From DASYGT01 sp035999365 (GTDB lineage: Bacteria; Actinomycetota; Actinomycetes; Mycobacteriales; Jatrophihabitantaceae): DNA of 64,000 bases. The translations under genes were made by a program, and so were the position numbers. Positions 1 through 7,811 of this stretch are shown here, piece after piece (within the stretch, counting starts at the first letter, position 1; the number at the start of each line of letters is the position of its first letter). The DNA lies in the NCBI GenBank assembly GCA_035999365.1, contig DASYGT010000058.1:45275-109274 (forward strand), written 5' to 3'. Below the pieces are notes generated by a model. The model did no database searches, was not told the DNA's origin, and saw nothing but the letters and a program-made list of their open reading frames with translations.

Positions 1-513
1 GAACTCGATCGCTCCGAACGCGCTGTGGAAATTGCGGAGCGTTCGCGTATCGAGGCCGGGCGGCTGACCATCGCAGGCAGGCTGGCAGCTGCCACCGGAT
101 CTCAGCTGCGGATCCGCGTCGCCGGAGGCGCGACGGCAAGCGGGCGGCTGCAACGCAGTGGGCCGGGATGGTTCCTGCTCGACGCCGGCGGGGGGCATGA
201 ATGGGTCCTCGCGACGGGAGCAGTTTTGTCGATCGTGGGGTGTGGGCGGTGGTCCGGCTCGGTAGAGGATCGGGGCGTCCGTACTGACCGGCTGGGCATC
301 CGCCACGTCCTGCGCGCGATCGCGACCGACCGTTCGGCTGCGACGATCCACCTGGTGGACGGGTCTGCGATCTCGGGAACCATCGATCGCGTAGGTCAGG
401 ACTTCCTGGACGTGGCGCTGCACGGCGACGGCGAGGCTCGGCGACGGGACCTCGTGCACGGCGCCGCCCTCGTTCACCACGATGCGATTGCGATGATCCG
501 CCGGCAGCCCTAG
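1..513 (+). CDS. Hypothetical protein with two Sm/SH3-like barrel repeats (5' end cut)
   Basis: The frame is open from base 1, so the true start probably lies upstream of the window; the GTG at 25 is likely internal. Two similar segments are visible, roughly residues 25-70 and 100-160. Each has the pattern of a small all-beta barrel (short strands split by G-x-x-x-G turns: SGRLQRSGPGWFLL and SGTIDRVGQDFLDV). No catalytic motif is seen. I recall similar uncharacterised proteins in other actinobacteria, but no function. It converges on the next gene with a 4-bp stop-stop overlap (CTAG). Confidence 0.6.
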   Translation, partial: ELDRSERAVEIAERSRIEAGRLTIAGRLAAATGSQLRIRVAGGATASGRLQRSGPGWFLLDAGGGHEWVLATGAVLSIVGCGRWSGSVEDRGVRTDRLGIRHVLRAIATDRSAATIHLVDGSAISGTIDRVGQDFLDVALHGDGEARRRDLVHGAALVHHDAIAMIRRQP

Positions 514-737
514 CTGGGTTCGTCGACGAATGGGTGTGCGTCGACGAAGTGGCGCGTCTCGTCGTACATGCGCGTGATGAATTCCTCGAGCTTGCTGCGC
601 TCGACACGCCACTGGCCGCGGCCGCCGATCTTGATGGCTTGGAGCTGCTTGTTGCGCACCAGGGCATAGGTCTGCGATCCGGAAATGTTCAGGATCTCGG
701 CAACGTCGGCGAGGGTCAGAAATCGATCGCTGTGCAT
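510..737 (-). CDS. BldC/excisionase-type helix-turn-helix protein
   Basis: This 75-aa protein is essentially one winged helix-turn-helix of the BldC/excisionase (MerR-like) type. It reads FLTLADVAEILN, then the recognition helix around SQTYALVRN, then the wing IGGRGQWRVE, ending in an acidic C-terminus. Such single-domain proteins bind DNA cooperatively in actinobacteria. BldC itself controls development, but the target here is unknown. The start is the ATG at 737. The gene is divergent from the SAF-domain gene; the 120-bp gap between them holds a TTGTCCACA 9-mer at 809-817. Confidence 0.8.
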   Translation of the reverse strand: MHSDRFLTLADVAEILNISGSQTYALVRNKQLQAIKIGGRGQWRVERSKLEEFITRMYDETRHFVDAHPFVDEPS

Positions 738-808
738 CAGGTGCCGCCGGGTTCCTTCCGTCAGGCTGGTCGGACCAGTGTTTCAGTGTGGCGCGGGACC
801 ACTTGCGG

Positions 809-817
809 TTGTCCACA
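809..817 (+). promoter_or_regulatory. Single DnaA-box-like 9-mer
   Basis: TTGTCCACA matches the actinobacterial DnaA-box consensus as I remember it. It sits in the divergent gap between the BldC-like gene and the SAF-domain gene. One site alone is weak evidence of function. Confidence 0.3.
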
Positions 818-860
818 CCTGATTCAGACGGTTTCGACATCGTTGACCGGTTCGGGCACT

Positions 861-1583
861 ATGCCGCCTGTGCCCAGCGCCCAGACGTCCACCCCTCAGA
901 GCGAGCCGTCTCCGCAGGCGCGCCGTATTCGGCGCCCGTCCTGGATCGATGCGCGGCTGCTCATCGGCATCGGTTTGGTACTCGCGTCGATCGTGCTGGG
1001 CGCGCGCGTTGTCGCCGCGGCGGACCACACCTACGAAGCCGTCGCGATCACGCATGACACCGGCGAGGGGGCGATCCTCGGCGCGGCTGACGTGCGTGTC
1101 GCCCGGGTTCGGCTTCCCGATCAGGGCCTCTATCTCGCCCGCGCCGAAGCAGTCGTCGGTCAGCAACTCTCCCGCCCGTTGACGCGCGGCGAGCTGGTGC
1201 CGCGTTCCGCACTGGGCATTCCCCCGGCGCTCACGCTGATCGAGGTACCGCTTCCTGCGGCTTCGGCGCCACCCTTGGCTGCCGGGCAGCGGATCGCACT
1301 GTGGCTGTCCAGCGCAACCTGCCCGCCCGTCCTGGTTCTGTCGGCGGTGACGGTGCAGCACGTCCGCGATCCTGGGACAGACACGTTCGGAGGCGGGGCC
1401 GCTGGGGGAGCCGGACAGGCGATCGACATCAGCGTGGCACCGGCATTGGCCGACCGGCTCGTCACGGCACTGTCCCGAGACCGCGCGCAGTTGCGGGCGG
1501 GTGTTCTCTCCGGTGCAGCTGCCGTCGCGGGCGAGGTTCCGCTCGGGTCGTTGGACTGTCCGGGGGCTGGGCCCGGTCCGTGA
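861..1583 (+). CDS. SAF-domain membrane protein (CpaB/FlgA-like)
   Basis: From the ATG at 861 this is 240 aa. A basic cytoplasmic tail (about 30 residues) is followed by one membrane helix (LIGIGLVLASIVLGARVVAA) and then a periplasm-side SAF domain that starts near YEAVAITHDTGEGAILGAAD. SAF domains occur in pilus assembly protein CpaB, in FlgA and in related proteins. Here the gene is followed, with a 4-bp GTGA overlap, by a CpaE/MinD-like ATPase, so the pair is probably co-translated. No Tad/Flp pilus genes are in the window. The start is uncertain: there is no clear ribosome site, and an in-frame GTG lies about 75 bp upstream. Confidence 0.7.
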   Translation: MPPVPSAQTSTPQSEPSPQARRIRRPSWIDARLLIGIGLVLASIVLGARVVAAADHTYEAVAITHDTGEGAILGAADVRVARVRLPDQGLYLARAEAVVGQQLSRPLTRGELVPRSALGIPPALTLIEVPLPAASAPPLAAGQRIALWLSSATCPPVLVLSAVTVQHVRDPGTDTFGGGAAGGAGQAIDISVAPALADRLVTALSRDRAQLRAGVLSGAAAVAGEVPLGSLDCPGAGPGP

Positions 1584-2926
1584 GGATTCCGGTGCTTACG
1601 GCGGCGGCAGGCGCGACGTGGGAGGCCGAGCTCGTCGCCTCGCTCGGGCACGGCGCACATCCGATCTCGGTCAGCCGGCGCTGCGTCGATGTCGTCGACC
1701 TGCTGGCGGTCGCGGCCACCGGGCAGGGGCAGGCAGCGCTGGTGGCGGCTGACCTGCGCCGGTTCGACAGCGACGCCGTCGATCGTCTCTGGGCGGCGGA
1801 GGTGGTCCCCGTCGCCGTTGTCGACCGTGACGACGTGGTGACGACATCGCACGTCCGGGCGAGCGGTGTTGGCTACACAGTGCCGAGCGACGCCCCGCCC
1901 GAGGTCTTCTCCTCCGTCGTCGTTGCGGCCGTCGCCGAAGCGCGCGGTACCCGGGGTGCGCGTCGCGCGTTCGCCAACCCGCTGGAATGCCTGGGCGCCG
2001 TGGGCGAGCAGCGCAGCGACCGAGGTCTTCCTGCTGCGAATCGGCCCTCGGCCGCCCTGCGCCGGGCTTCAGGCCCGGAGCTGGCGGCGGTGAACGGCCC
2101 TGGCCAGGTGATCGCGATCTGGGGGCCGACGGGCGCACCCGGCCGCACGACAGTGGCGACCGGGCTCGCCGACGAGATCGCGCGGCTTGGCCAGGGCGCC
2201 TTGTTGGTCGATGCCGACGTCTACGGGGGCACGGTCGCCGCCGTCCTCGGGCTCCTGGACGAATCGCCCGGTCTTGCCGCCGCGTGCCGGTCGGCTGTGG
2301 CTGCCCGGCTCGATGCCGCAGGGCTGGCTGCGCTCTGCTGGCAGGTCCGTCCGGCACTTCGGGTGTTGACAGGCATCCCTCTCGCACATCGCTGGCCGGA
2401 GGTTCGTGCCAGCGCGATCCCCGCTGTGTTCGCCGCAGGGCGTTCGCTCGCGCCGTACACGGTCGTCGACTGCGGCTTCGCCCTGGAAACCGACGAAGAG
2501 CTTGCGTTCGACTCGCTCGCGCCCCGCCGAAACGGCGCGACACTTGCGGTCCTCGACAGCGCGGACCTGGTCGTCGCCGTCGGTTCCGCAGATCCGATCG
2601 GTGTGCAACGCCTGATCCGCGGCCTCGCCGAACTGCGCGATACGGGCGTGGCCGCCCCTGTTCGCGTCGTGCTCAACAAGGCCCGGCCCGGGGTGATTCG
2701 CGGCGACCCTGGCCGCGCACTGGAGCCGCTCCTGTCACGCCTGGCCGGCCGGCCGCCCGACGCCGTGCTTCCAGACGACCGCGACGCGCTCGATGCCGCC
2801 ACCGCGGCAGGTCGCTTGCTCGCCGAGGTGCGCGCGGCGAGCCCGCTGCGGCGAGCACTGGTCTCCCTGGCCGGTTCGGTCACCGGCATCGAAGGCGTGG
2901 CGGCGCGCCACCGGCGCGCTCGCTGA
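1580..2926 (+). CDS. MinD/CpaE-like ATPase
   Basis: The start is the GTG that overlaps the upstream stop, giving 448 aa. The N-terminal ~170 residues look like a degenerate receiver-type domain, as in CpaE. A linker follows, then a ParA/MinD-type P-loop ATPase beginning VIAIWGPTGAPGRTT. That is a deviant Walker A in which the usual G-K-T is G-R-T. Further motifs are LVDADVYGG (Walker A') and YTVVDCGF (Walker B). Proteins of this type position or power secretion and pilus machines. With the coupled SAF protein it suggests a two-protein remnant or a stand-alone system; the partner is unknown. Confidence 0.75.
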   Translation: MRIPVLTAAAGATWEAELVASLGHGAHPISVSRRCVDVVDLLAVAATGQGQAALVAADLRRFDSDAVDRLWAAEVVPVAVVDRDDVVTTSHVRASGVGYTVPSDAPPEVFSSVVVAAVAEARGTRGARRAFANPLECLGAVGEQRSDRGLPAANRPSAALRRASGPELAAVNGPGQVIAIWGPTGAPGRTTVATGLADEIARLGQGALLVDADVYGGTVAAVLGLLDESPGLAAACRSAVAARLDAAGLAALCWQVRPALRVLTGIPLAHRWPEVRASAIPAVFAAGRSLAPYTVVDCGFALETDEELAFDSLAPRRNGATLAVLDSADLVVAVGSADPIGVQRLIRGLAELRDTGVAAPVRVVLNKARPGVIRGDPGRALEPLLSRLAGRPPDAVLPDDRDALDAATAAGRLLAEVRAASPLRRALVSLAGSVTGIEGVAARHRRAR

Positions 2927-3009
2927 CCGGCTGGTCATTATCGGTGGGTCAGCCCGCCCTCCGTGGCCCGGCTCTGTGACAATGGACGCCGGACCGCGAA
3001 GGAGTGAGC

Positions 3010-4551
3010 TTGCCCAGCGAACGCTTGTCGTCGGCCGACGTGTCCTTCTTCTATCTCGAGAGCCGCACCACCCCGCAGCACGTCGGTGGCCTGGCGGTGT
3101 TCCGTCCGCCCGCCGACGGCTTGGACTATGACCGTCTGATCACACTGCTCGAGGAGCGGATCTCGCTCGCGCCGAGATACCGCCAAAAGATGCGCGCGGT
3201 GCCGGGCCACATCGCCAACCCGGTGTGGGTGGACGACCCGAACTTCGACATCACCTATCACGTAAGGCGCACCGGGCTGCCCCGGCCCGGCGGTGACGCG
3301 GAGCTGCTGGAATTCTGCGCGCGGATCCAGTCGCGACTACTGGATCGGTCCCGTCCACTCTGGGAGATGTATCTCGTCGAAGGGCTGCAGGACCACCGTG
3401 TAGCAATCGTCACCAAGACGCACCATTCGATGGTCGACGGGCGATCGACGGTCGACATCGCGCAAGTACTTCTCGACGAGTCTGTGCAGCCGCGCCGGAC
3501 CGTCGAGACACTCTGGATGCCCGCGCCGGAACCGAGCAGTGCCGTGCTGCTCGGCGGCGCGTTGCTCGGAGTGGCGCGCCGCCCGGCTGCGGTCCTGGAC
3601 ACGATGCGACTCGGTATGAACGACGTCCGGGCGACCTCGAAATGGGTCCAAGCGGTCGCGGGCAGCGCACTGTCGGCGGGCGCAGCGTTGGTGCACCGAG
3701 CCCCGGCCTCGCCGCTGTCGGCAACGCTGGGCGAGCAGCGGCGCGTGGCGATTGCGCGTACGCGACTGGACGATTACCGCACCGTGCGCCGAGCGCACGA
3801 CGCGACCGTGAATGACGTCGTCCTGGCATCCGTGGCCGGCGCGTTGCGCTCGTGGTTGCTGCAGCGGGGTGAGTCGATAGCGCCGATGGCCTCGATCCGC
3901 ACCCTGGTGCCGGTCAGTGTCCACGATCCCGCGGCCGAGAGCATGGCGGTCGGCGCCACCGACGCGCCGGCTCATGGTCCTAGCGATGTCACCGGTCTGC
4001 TCGTCGACCTGCCGATCGGCGAGCCGGATGCCGTTCGCCGATTACGCCACGTCCGCGAGACGATGGCCGCCCATCGGCGGTCCGGACGTGCGGTGAATGC
4101 TGACGTGCTCGTCGAACTGAGTGGCTTTGCGCCCCCCACCCTGCACGCGCTCGGCGCTCGGGCGGCCCACGGTCTGACGCGCCGAATGTTCAGCCTTGTC
4201 GTCACGAATGTGCCGGGGCCGCAGAGCCCGCTGTACGCGGCGGGCGCCCGCATGATCGAGATGTTCCCCGTGCTGCCGCTGGCACCCGGGCACGCAGTAT
4301 CGATCGGGCTGACGTCCTACGACGGCGGCGTGTTCTTCGGAATCAACGCCGACCGTGACGCCGTGCCCGATGTCGCAGCGCTCGCAGGTTGTATCGAGGA
4401 CTCGCTGGCCGAACTCGTCGAGCTCAGCCCGCCCGACCACGACCCGCCGACGCGCGGTGCGCCCGCCCGCGCGACCCGCCGACGGCCGTCGGCCCGGTCG
4501 GCAACAACTCCTTCGCGGGACACCAGATCCACAAGGGAGCCAAGCGGATGA
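3010..4551 (+). CDS. Wax ester synthase / diacylglycerol O-acyltransferase (WS/DGAT)
   Basis: About 513 aa. The WS/DGAT active-site motif HHxxxDG is intact as HHSMVDG (near residue 140) and the C-terminal half carries the family motif NVPGP. These enzymes join acyl-CoA to glycerides or fatty alcohols to make storage triacylglycerol or wax at the membrane. The start is taken as TTG at 3010, because AAGGAG (2999-3004) is then spaced 5 nt; a GTG at 3004 would overlap that ribosome site. The 3' end overlaps the patatin gene by 4 bp (ATGA), which suggests a lipid-metabolism operon. A low-complexity RRxxARSAT-rich tail ends the protein. Confidence 0.88.
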   Translation: MPSERLSSADVSFFYLESRTTPQHVGGLAVFRPPADGLDYDRLITLLEERISLAPRYRQKMRAVPGHIANPVWVDDPNFDITYHVRRTGLPRPGGDAELLEFCARIQSRLLDRSRPLWEMYLVEGLQDHRVAIVTKTHHSMVDGRSTVDIAQVLLDESVQPRRTVETLWMPAPEPSSAVLLGGALLGVARRPAAVLDTMRLGMNDVRATSKWVQAVAGSALSAGAALVHRAPASPLSATLGEQRRVAIARTRLDDYRTVRRAHDATVNDVVLASVAGALRSWLLQRGESIAPMASIRTLVPVSVHDPAAESMAVGATDAPAHGPSDVTGLLVDLPIGEPDAVRRLRHVRETMAAHRRSGRAVNADVLVELSGFAPPTLHALGARAAHGLTRRMFSLVVTNVPGPQSPLYAAGARMIEMFPVLPLAPGHAVSIGLTSYDGGVFFGINADRDAVPDVAALAGCIEDSLAELVELSPPDHDPPTRGAPARATRRRPSARSATTPSRDTRSTREPSG

Positions 4552-5648
4552 CGAGGGCATCAGACGACCGACGGCGTGCGATCGTTCTCGGTGCAGGTGG
4601 AGTGCTGGGCTTTGCCTGGACGCTCGGCGCCCTGTCGGCCTTCGAAACCGTCACCGGCCTGGACGCGAGAGACGTGGACGTCGTCATTGGGACGTCCGCG
4701 GGTTCGGTCGCGGCGTCCCTGCTCGGCTGCGGCTTGCCGGTGCAGGCGATCTGCCGTCATCACCAGGGCATGCCTGCGCCGGAGGACCCGCCGATCGACT
4801 TCGACTACGGGAGAAGCACGGGTGGGGCACTGCCACCGCGGCCGGGCTGGCGTCCAGGGTCCTACCGGCTGGTGCTGGACGGCCTGCGGCATCCCCGTCG
4901 CGTGCCCCCGATCGTCGCACTCTCGGGGTTGCTGCCCTCTGGCCGCGGCACGCTGGAGCCGGTGCACGATCTTGTCGAGGCGGTTGCTATCGAGTCGGGT
5001 TTCGCCGACGAATGGCCCACCCAGCCGCGGCCGTGGATCGTGGCGGCCGACTACCGCACCGGTCGTCGGGTCGTCTTCGGCCGTGAGCCTGCTTCAGCCG
5101 CCACCGTGCATCCGATCCGGGGTGGCGTGGTCGAACCACGCGTCGTCCGGCGAGCGCGGTTGGCCGATGCTGTCACTGCGTCCTGCTCGATTCCCGCGTG
5201 GTACCCGCCCACCATGATCGACGGGATTCCGTACATCGACGGAGGGACGCTGTCGAACGCTTCGGTCGACTTGTTGCGCAGTGCCGACGTCGACGAGGTA
5301 TTCGTGTTCGCACCGATGGCGTCCGTGGAGATTGATCGGGCGCGAGGAGCGATATCGCGGGTGGAACGCGTGGTGCGCCGAGCGATCACCCGTGGCATTC
5401 TCGCCGACGTCGCCGTGCTGCGCGCCAAGGGAATGCGGGTTTGTGTCGTGACCCCGGAGCCGGCGGATCTGACCGCGATGGGCGTCAACCTCATGAACCC
5501 CGCCCGGCGCAATGAGGTACTGGAGACTGCTGAGGTCACCGCCGCGGCGCAGATTGCTCGCCAGGTCACCGCAAAGTCGGGGTGGAGCGTTGCTGCGCCG
5601 GGCGTGGGTCAGTCTCGCGTGGCTGATGCGAAGGATTCGCCCGCGTGA
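4548..5648 (+). CDS. Patatin-like phospholipase
   Basis: 366 aa from an ATG preceded by AAGGGAG. All patatin elements are present: the glycine-rich oxyanion loop GAGGVLG (residues 15-21), the nucleophile elbow GTSAG (48-52, Ser50) and the catalytic aspartate in YIDGG. Patatins are Ser-Asp lipid acyl hydrolases acting on membrane lipids. The gene overlaps both neighbours by 4 bp (WS/DGAT upstream, DUF6912 downstream), so the three genes are probably co-translated. No signal peptide is seen, so the protein is probably cytosolic or peripheral to the membrane. Confidence 0.88.
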   Translation: MTRASDDRRRAIVLGAGGVLGFAWTLGALSAFETVTGLDARDVDVVIGTSAGSVAASLLGCGLPVQAICRHHQGMPAPEDPPIDFDYGRSTGGALPPRPGWRPGSYRLVLDGLRHPRRVPPIVALSGLLPSGRGTLEPVHDLVEAVAIESGFADEWPTQPRPWIVAADYRTGRRVVFGREPASAATVHPIRGGVVEPRVVRRARLADAVTASCSIPAWYPPTMIDGIPYIDGGTLSNASVDLLRSADVDEVFVFAPMASVEIDRARGAISRVERVVRRAITRGILADVAVLRAKGMRVCVVTPEPADLTAMGVNLMNPARRNEVLETAEVTAAAQIARQVTAKSGWSVAAPGVGQSRVADAKDSPA

Positions 5649-6142
5649 GGGTGTATCTGCCCGCGACCACCGAATTGCTACGTGCACTGGTGGCCGACGG
5701 GGAGCTGGGGCCGGCGCCGCTGACTGGATTCGCCGTCACTCCCGGGCTGCGCGAATGGTATGTCGACGACGACATCGAAGAACTGGAGTACGCCGCCAGC
5801 CTGGAGGCGGCGCGTGCGTCCCTGCGTCTGGTGGATGCTGACCCGTCCGCGGCGCGCCGACGGGTGGTCGTCGCTGCCGATGTGCCGGACACCGCGCTTT
5901 CCGTGCGTGACGACCTCGATCGCGGTGTTGTGCAGGCGCGCGCGGCGGTGTCGTTGGCGGACATTGCATCGGTGCACATCGACGATGCGGACGCAGAGAG
6001 TGCAGTGGCAGCAGCGGCTGAAGCCGTCGTGCGGGCTGACCTGGGGGATTCCACGGCCCAGGATCTCGTCGATGACGTCGAAGGCTTCGAGCTGTCCTGG
6101 TACGCGACCCAGGAGATCGCGGCGGTGCTCGGCCACCTCTGA
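5645..6142 (+). CDS. DUF6912 family protein
   Basis: 165 aa from a GTG that overlaps the patatin stop by 4 bp. The N-terminus (MRVYLPATTELLRAL) and the segment FAVTPGLREWY match the actinobacterial family I know as DUF6912, of unknown function. It is acidic with no membrane segment or catalytic motif that I recognise. It is the last gene of the WS/DGAT-patatin group; pruA begins 40 bp downstream with its own promoter. Confidence 0.75.
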   Translation: MRVYLPATTELLRALVADGELGPAPLTGFAVTPGLREWYVDDDIEELEYAASLEAARASLRLVDADPSAARRRVVVAADVPDTALSVRDDLDRGVVQARAAVSLADIASVHIDDADAESAVAAAAEAVVRADLGDSTAQDLVDDVEGFELSWYATQEIAAVLGHL

Positions 6143-6170
6143 CGCATGACGCGGGGCGCACCTGCCGTGG

Positions 6171-6176
6171 CACGAT
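6171..6176 (+). promoter_or_regulatory. -10 box (CACGAT) for leaderless pruA
   Basis: CACGAT is followed by 6 nt and then the pruA ATG, the spacing expected if transcription starts at the A of ATG. No Shine-Dalgarno sequence precedes the start. Confidence 0.4.
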
Positions 6177-6182
6177 CGACTG

Positions 6183-7811
6183 ATGGACGCCATCACTCAT
6201 CCGCCCACTCCGGTGAACGAACGCATCCGCACCTACGCTGCCGGTTCGGCCGAACGGGAGCGCCTCGCCGTGGCTCTCACCGATCTGGCAGGTACACCGG
6301 TCGAACTGCCGATGACGATTGCCGGCAAGCAACGGATGGCCGCCGGTGATCGGATCGCGGTCGTCGCCCCGCACCGGACGGACCTCCAGCTCGGTGAGAC
6401 CGCCAATGCGACTGCCGCCGACGTGGAGAATGCGATAGGTGCCGCGCTGGCCGCCGCGCCGGCATGGCGGGATCTGCCGTTCGACGAGCGGGCCGCGGTG
6501 TTTCTGCGGGCCGCAGAATTGCTGTCGTCTTCGTGGCGCGACCGGCTTAACGCGGCGACGATGCTCGGGCAGTCCAAGACGGTGCAGCAGGCCGAGATCG
6601 ATTCGGCGTGTGAGTTGATCGACTTTCTTCGGTTCAACGTGGCCTTTGCGCGTTCGATTCATGAGCAGCAACCGATCAGCTCTGCCGGGGTGTGGAACCG
6701 GACGGACTACCGCCCGCTGGAGGGTTTCGTCCTGGCAATCACGCCTTTCAATTTCACCGCGATCGCTGGGAACCTGCCGACCGCGCCGGCGCTGATGGGC
6801 AACGTCGTCGTGTGGAAGCCATCGCCTACTCAGCAACTGGCGGCACACCTCACGCTGAGGCTGCTTGAAGCAGCAGGCCTGCCGCCGGGCGTGATCAATA
6901 TGGTTACCGGTGACGGGCAAGCCGTGAGCGAGGTGGCCTTGCGCCATCCGATGCTCGGTGGAATCCACTTCACCGGCTCCACTGCGACGTTCCAGCACCT
7001 GTGGCGTTCGGTTGCCGAGTCGATCACGGGATACGCCGGCTACCCACGGCTGGTCGGCGAGACCGGCGGTAAGGACTTTGTCGTTGCTCACTCGTCGGCG
7101 GACCCTGCGCCGCTCGTGACCGCGCTCGTTCGCGGGGCGTTCGAGTATCAAGGGCAGAAGTGCTCCGCGGCGTCGCGAGCCTATATCCCGAGGTCGTTGT
7201 GGCGCGGCGGCGTACGTGACGAGCTTGCTGCTGTCACCGCGTCGCTCGGCTTCGGTGATGTCAGCGACTTCAGCAATTTCGGTGGAGCGGTGATCGATCG
7301 TCGCGCCTTCGACAGGTTGAGCGGCGTGCAGCAGCGGCTGGCGGCCGACCCGAGTGCTCGCGTTCTTGTCGGGGGCAAGAGCGACGACAGCGTCGGGTAC
7401 TTCGTCCAGCCCACCGTCGTGGAGGTGGACGACCCTGCGCACGAAGTGTTCCGCACCGAGTACTTCGGTCCGTTGCTTGCGATTCACGTGTACGACGACG
7501 CCGAGTGGGCGCCGACCTTGACCCAGCTCGAGTCGATCGCTCCGTACGCGCTGACGGGTGCGGTCTTTGCGACTGATCGTTCCGCCGTGGACGAGGCGTC
7601 GAGGGTGCTGCGATTCGCGGCCGGCAACTTCTACGTGAATGACAAGCCGACCGGAGCTGTCGTGGGGCAGCAGCCGTTCGGTGGCGCGCGTGCGTCGGGC
7701 ACGAATGACAAGGCCGGCTCGATCTGGAACCTGCTCCGATGGGTGTCACCGCGATCTATCAAGGAGACGTTCGAACCGCCGACCGATCACCGGTACCCCC
7801 ACATGGGTTGA
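6183..7811 (+). CDS. pruA: L-glutamate gamma-semialdehyde dehydrogenase (P5C dehydrogenase)
   Basis: 542 aa, the normal length for the stand-alone enzyme. It oxidises glutamate semialdehyde (from pyrroline-5-carboxylate) to glutamate with NAD+, the second step of proline catabolism. Diagnostic segments are the cofactor region ITPFNFTAIAGNLP, the glutamate segment GETGGKDF, the catalytic cysteine in GQKCSAASR and the C-terminal NDKPTGAVVGQQPFGGARAS. No proline dehydrogenase gene is adjacent. The 3' end overlaps the convergent FtsK-like gene by 53 bp. Confidence 0.95.
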   Translation: MDAITHPPTPVNERIRTYAAGSAERERLAVALTDLAGTPVELPMTIAGKQRMAAGDRIAVVAPHRTDLQLGETANATAADVENAIGAALAAAPAWRDLPFDERAAVFLRAAELLSSSWRDRLNAATMLGQSKTVQQAEIDSACELIDFLRFNVAFARSIHEQQPISSAGVWNRTDYRPLEGFVLAITPFNFTAIAGNLPTAPALMGNVVVWKPSPTQQLAAHLTLRLLEAAGLPPGVINMVTGDGQAVSEVALRHPMLGGIHFTGSTATFQHLWRSVAESITGYAGYPRLVGETGGKDFVVAHSSADPAPLVTALVRGAFEYQGQKCSAASRAYIPRSLWRGGVRDELAAVTASLGFGDVSDFSNFGGAVIDRRAFDRLSGVQQRLAADPSARVLVGGKSDDSVGYFVQPTVVEVDDPAHEVFRTEYFGPLLAIHVYDDAEWAPTLTQLESIAPYALTGAVFATDRSAVDEASRVLRFAAGNFYVNDKPTGAVVGQQPFGGARASGTNDKAGSIWNLLRWVSPRSIKETFEPPTDHRYPHMG

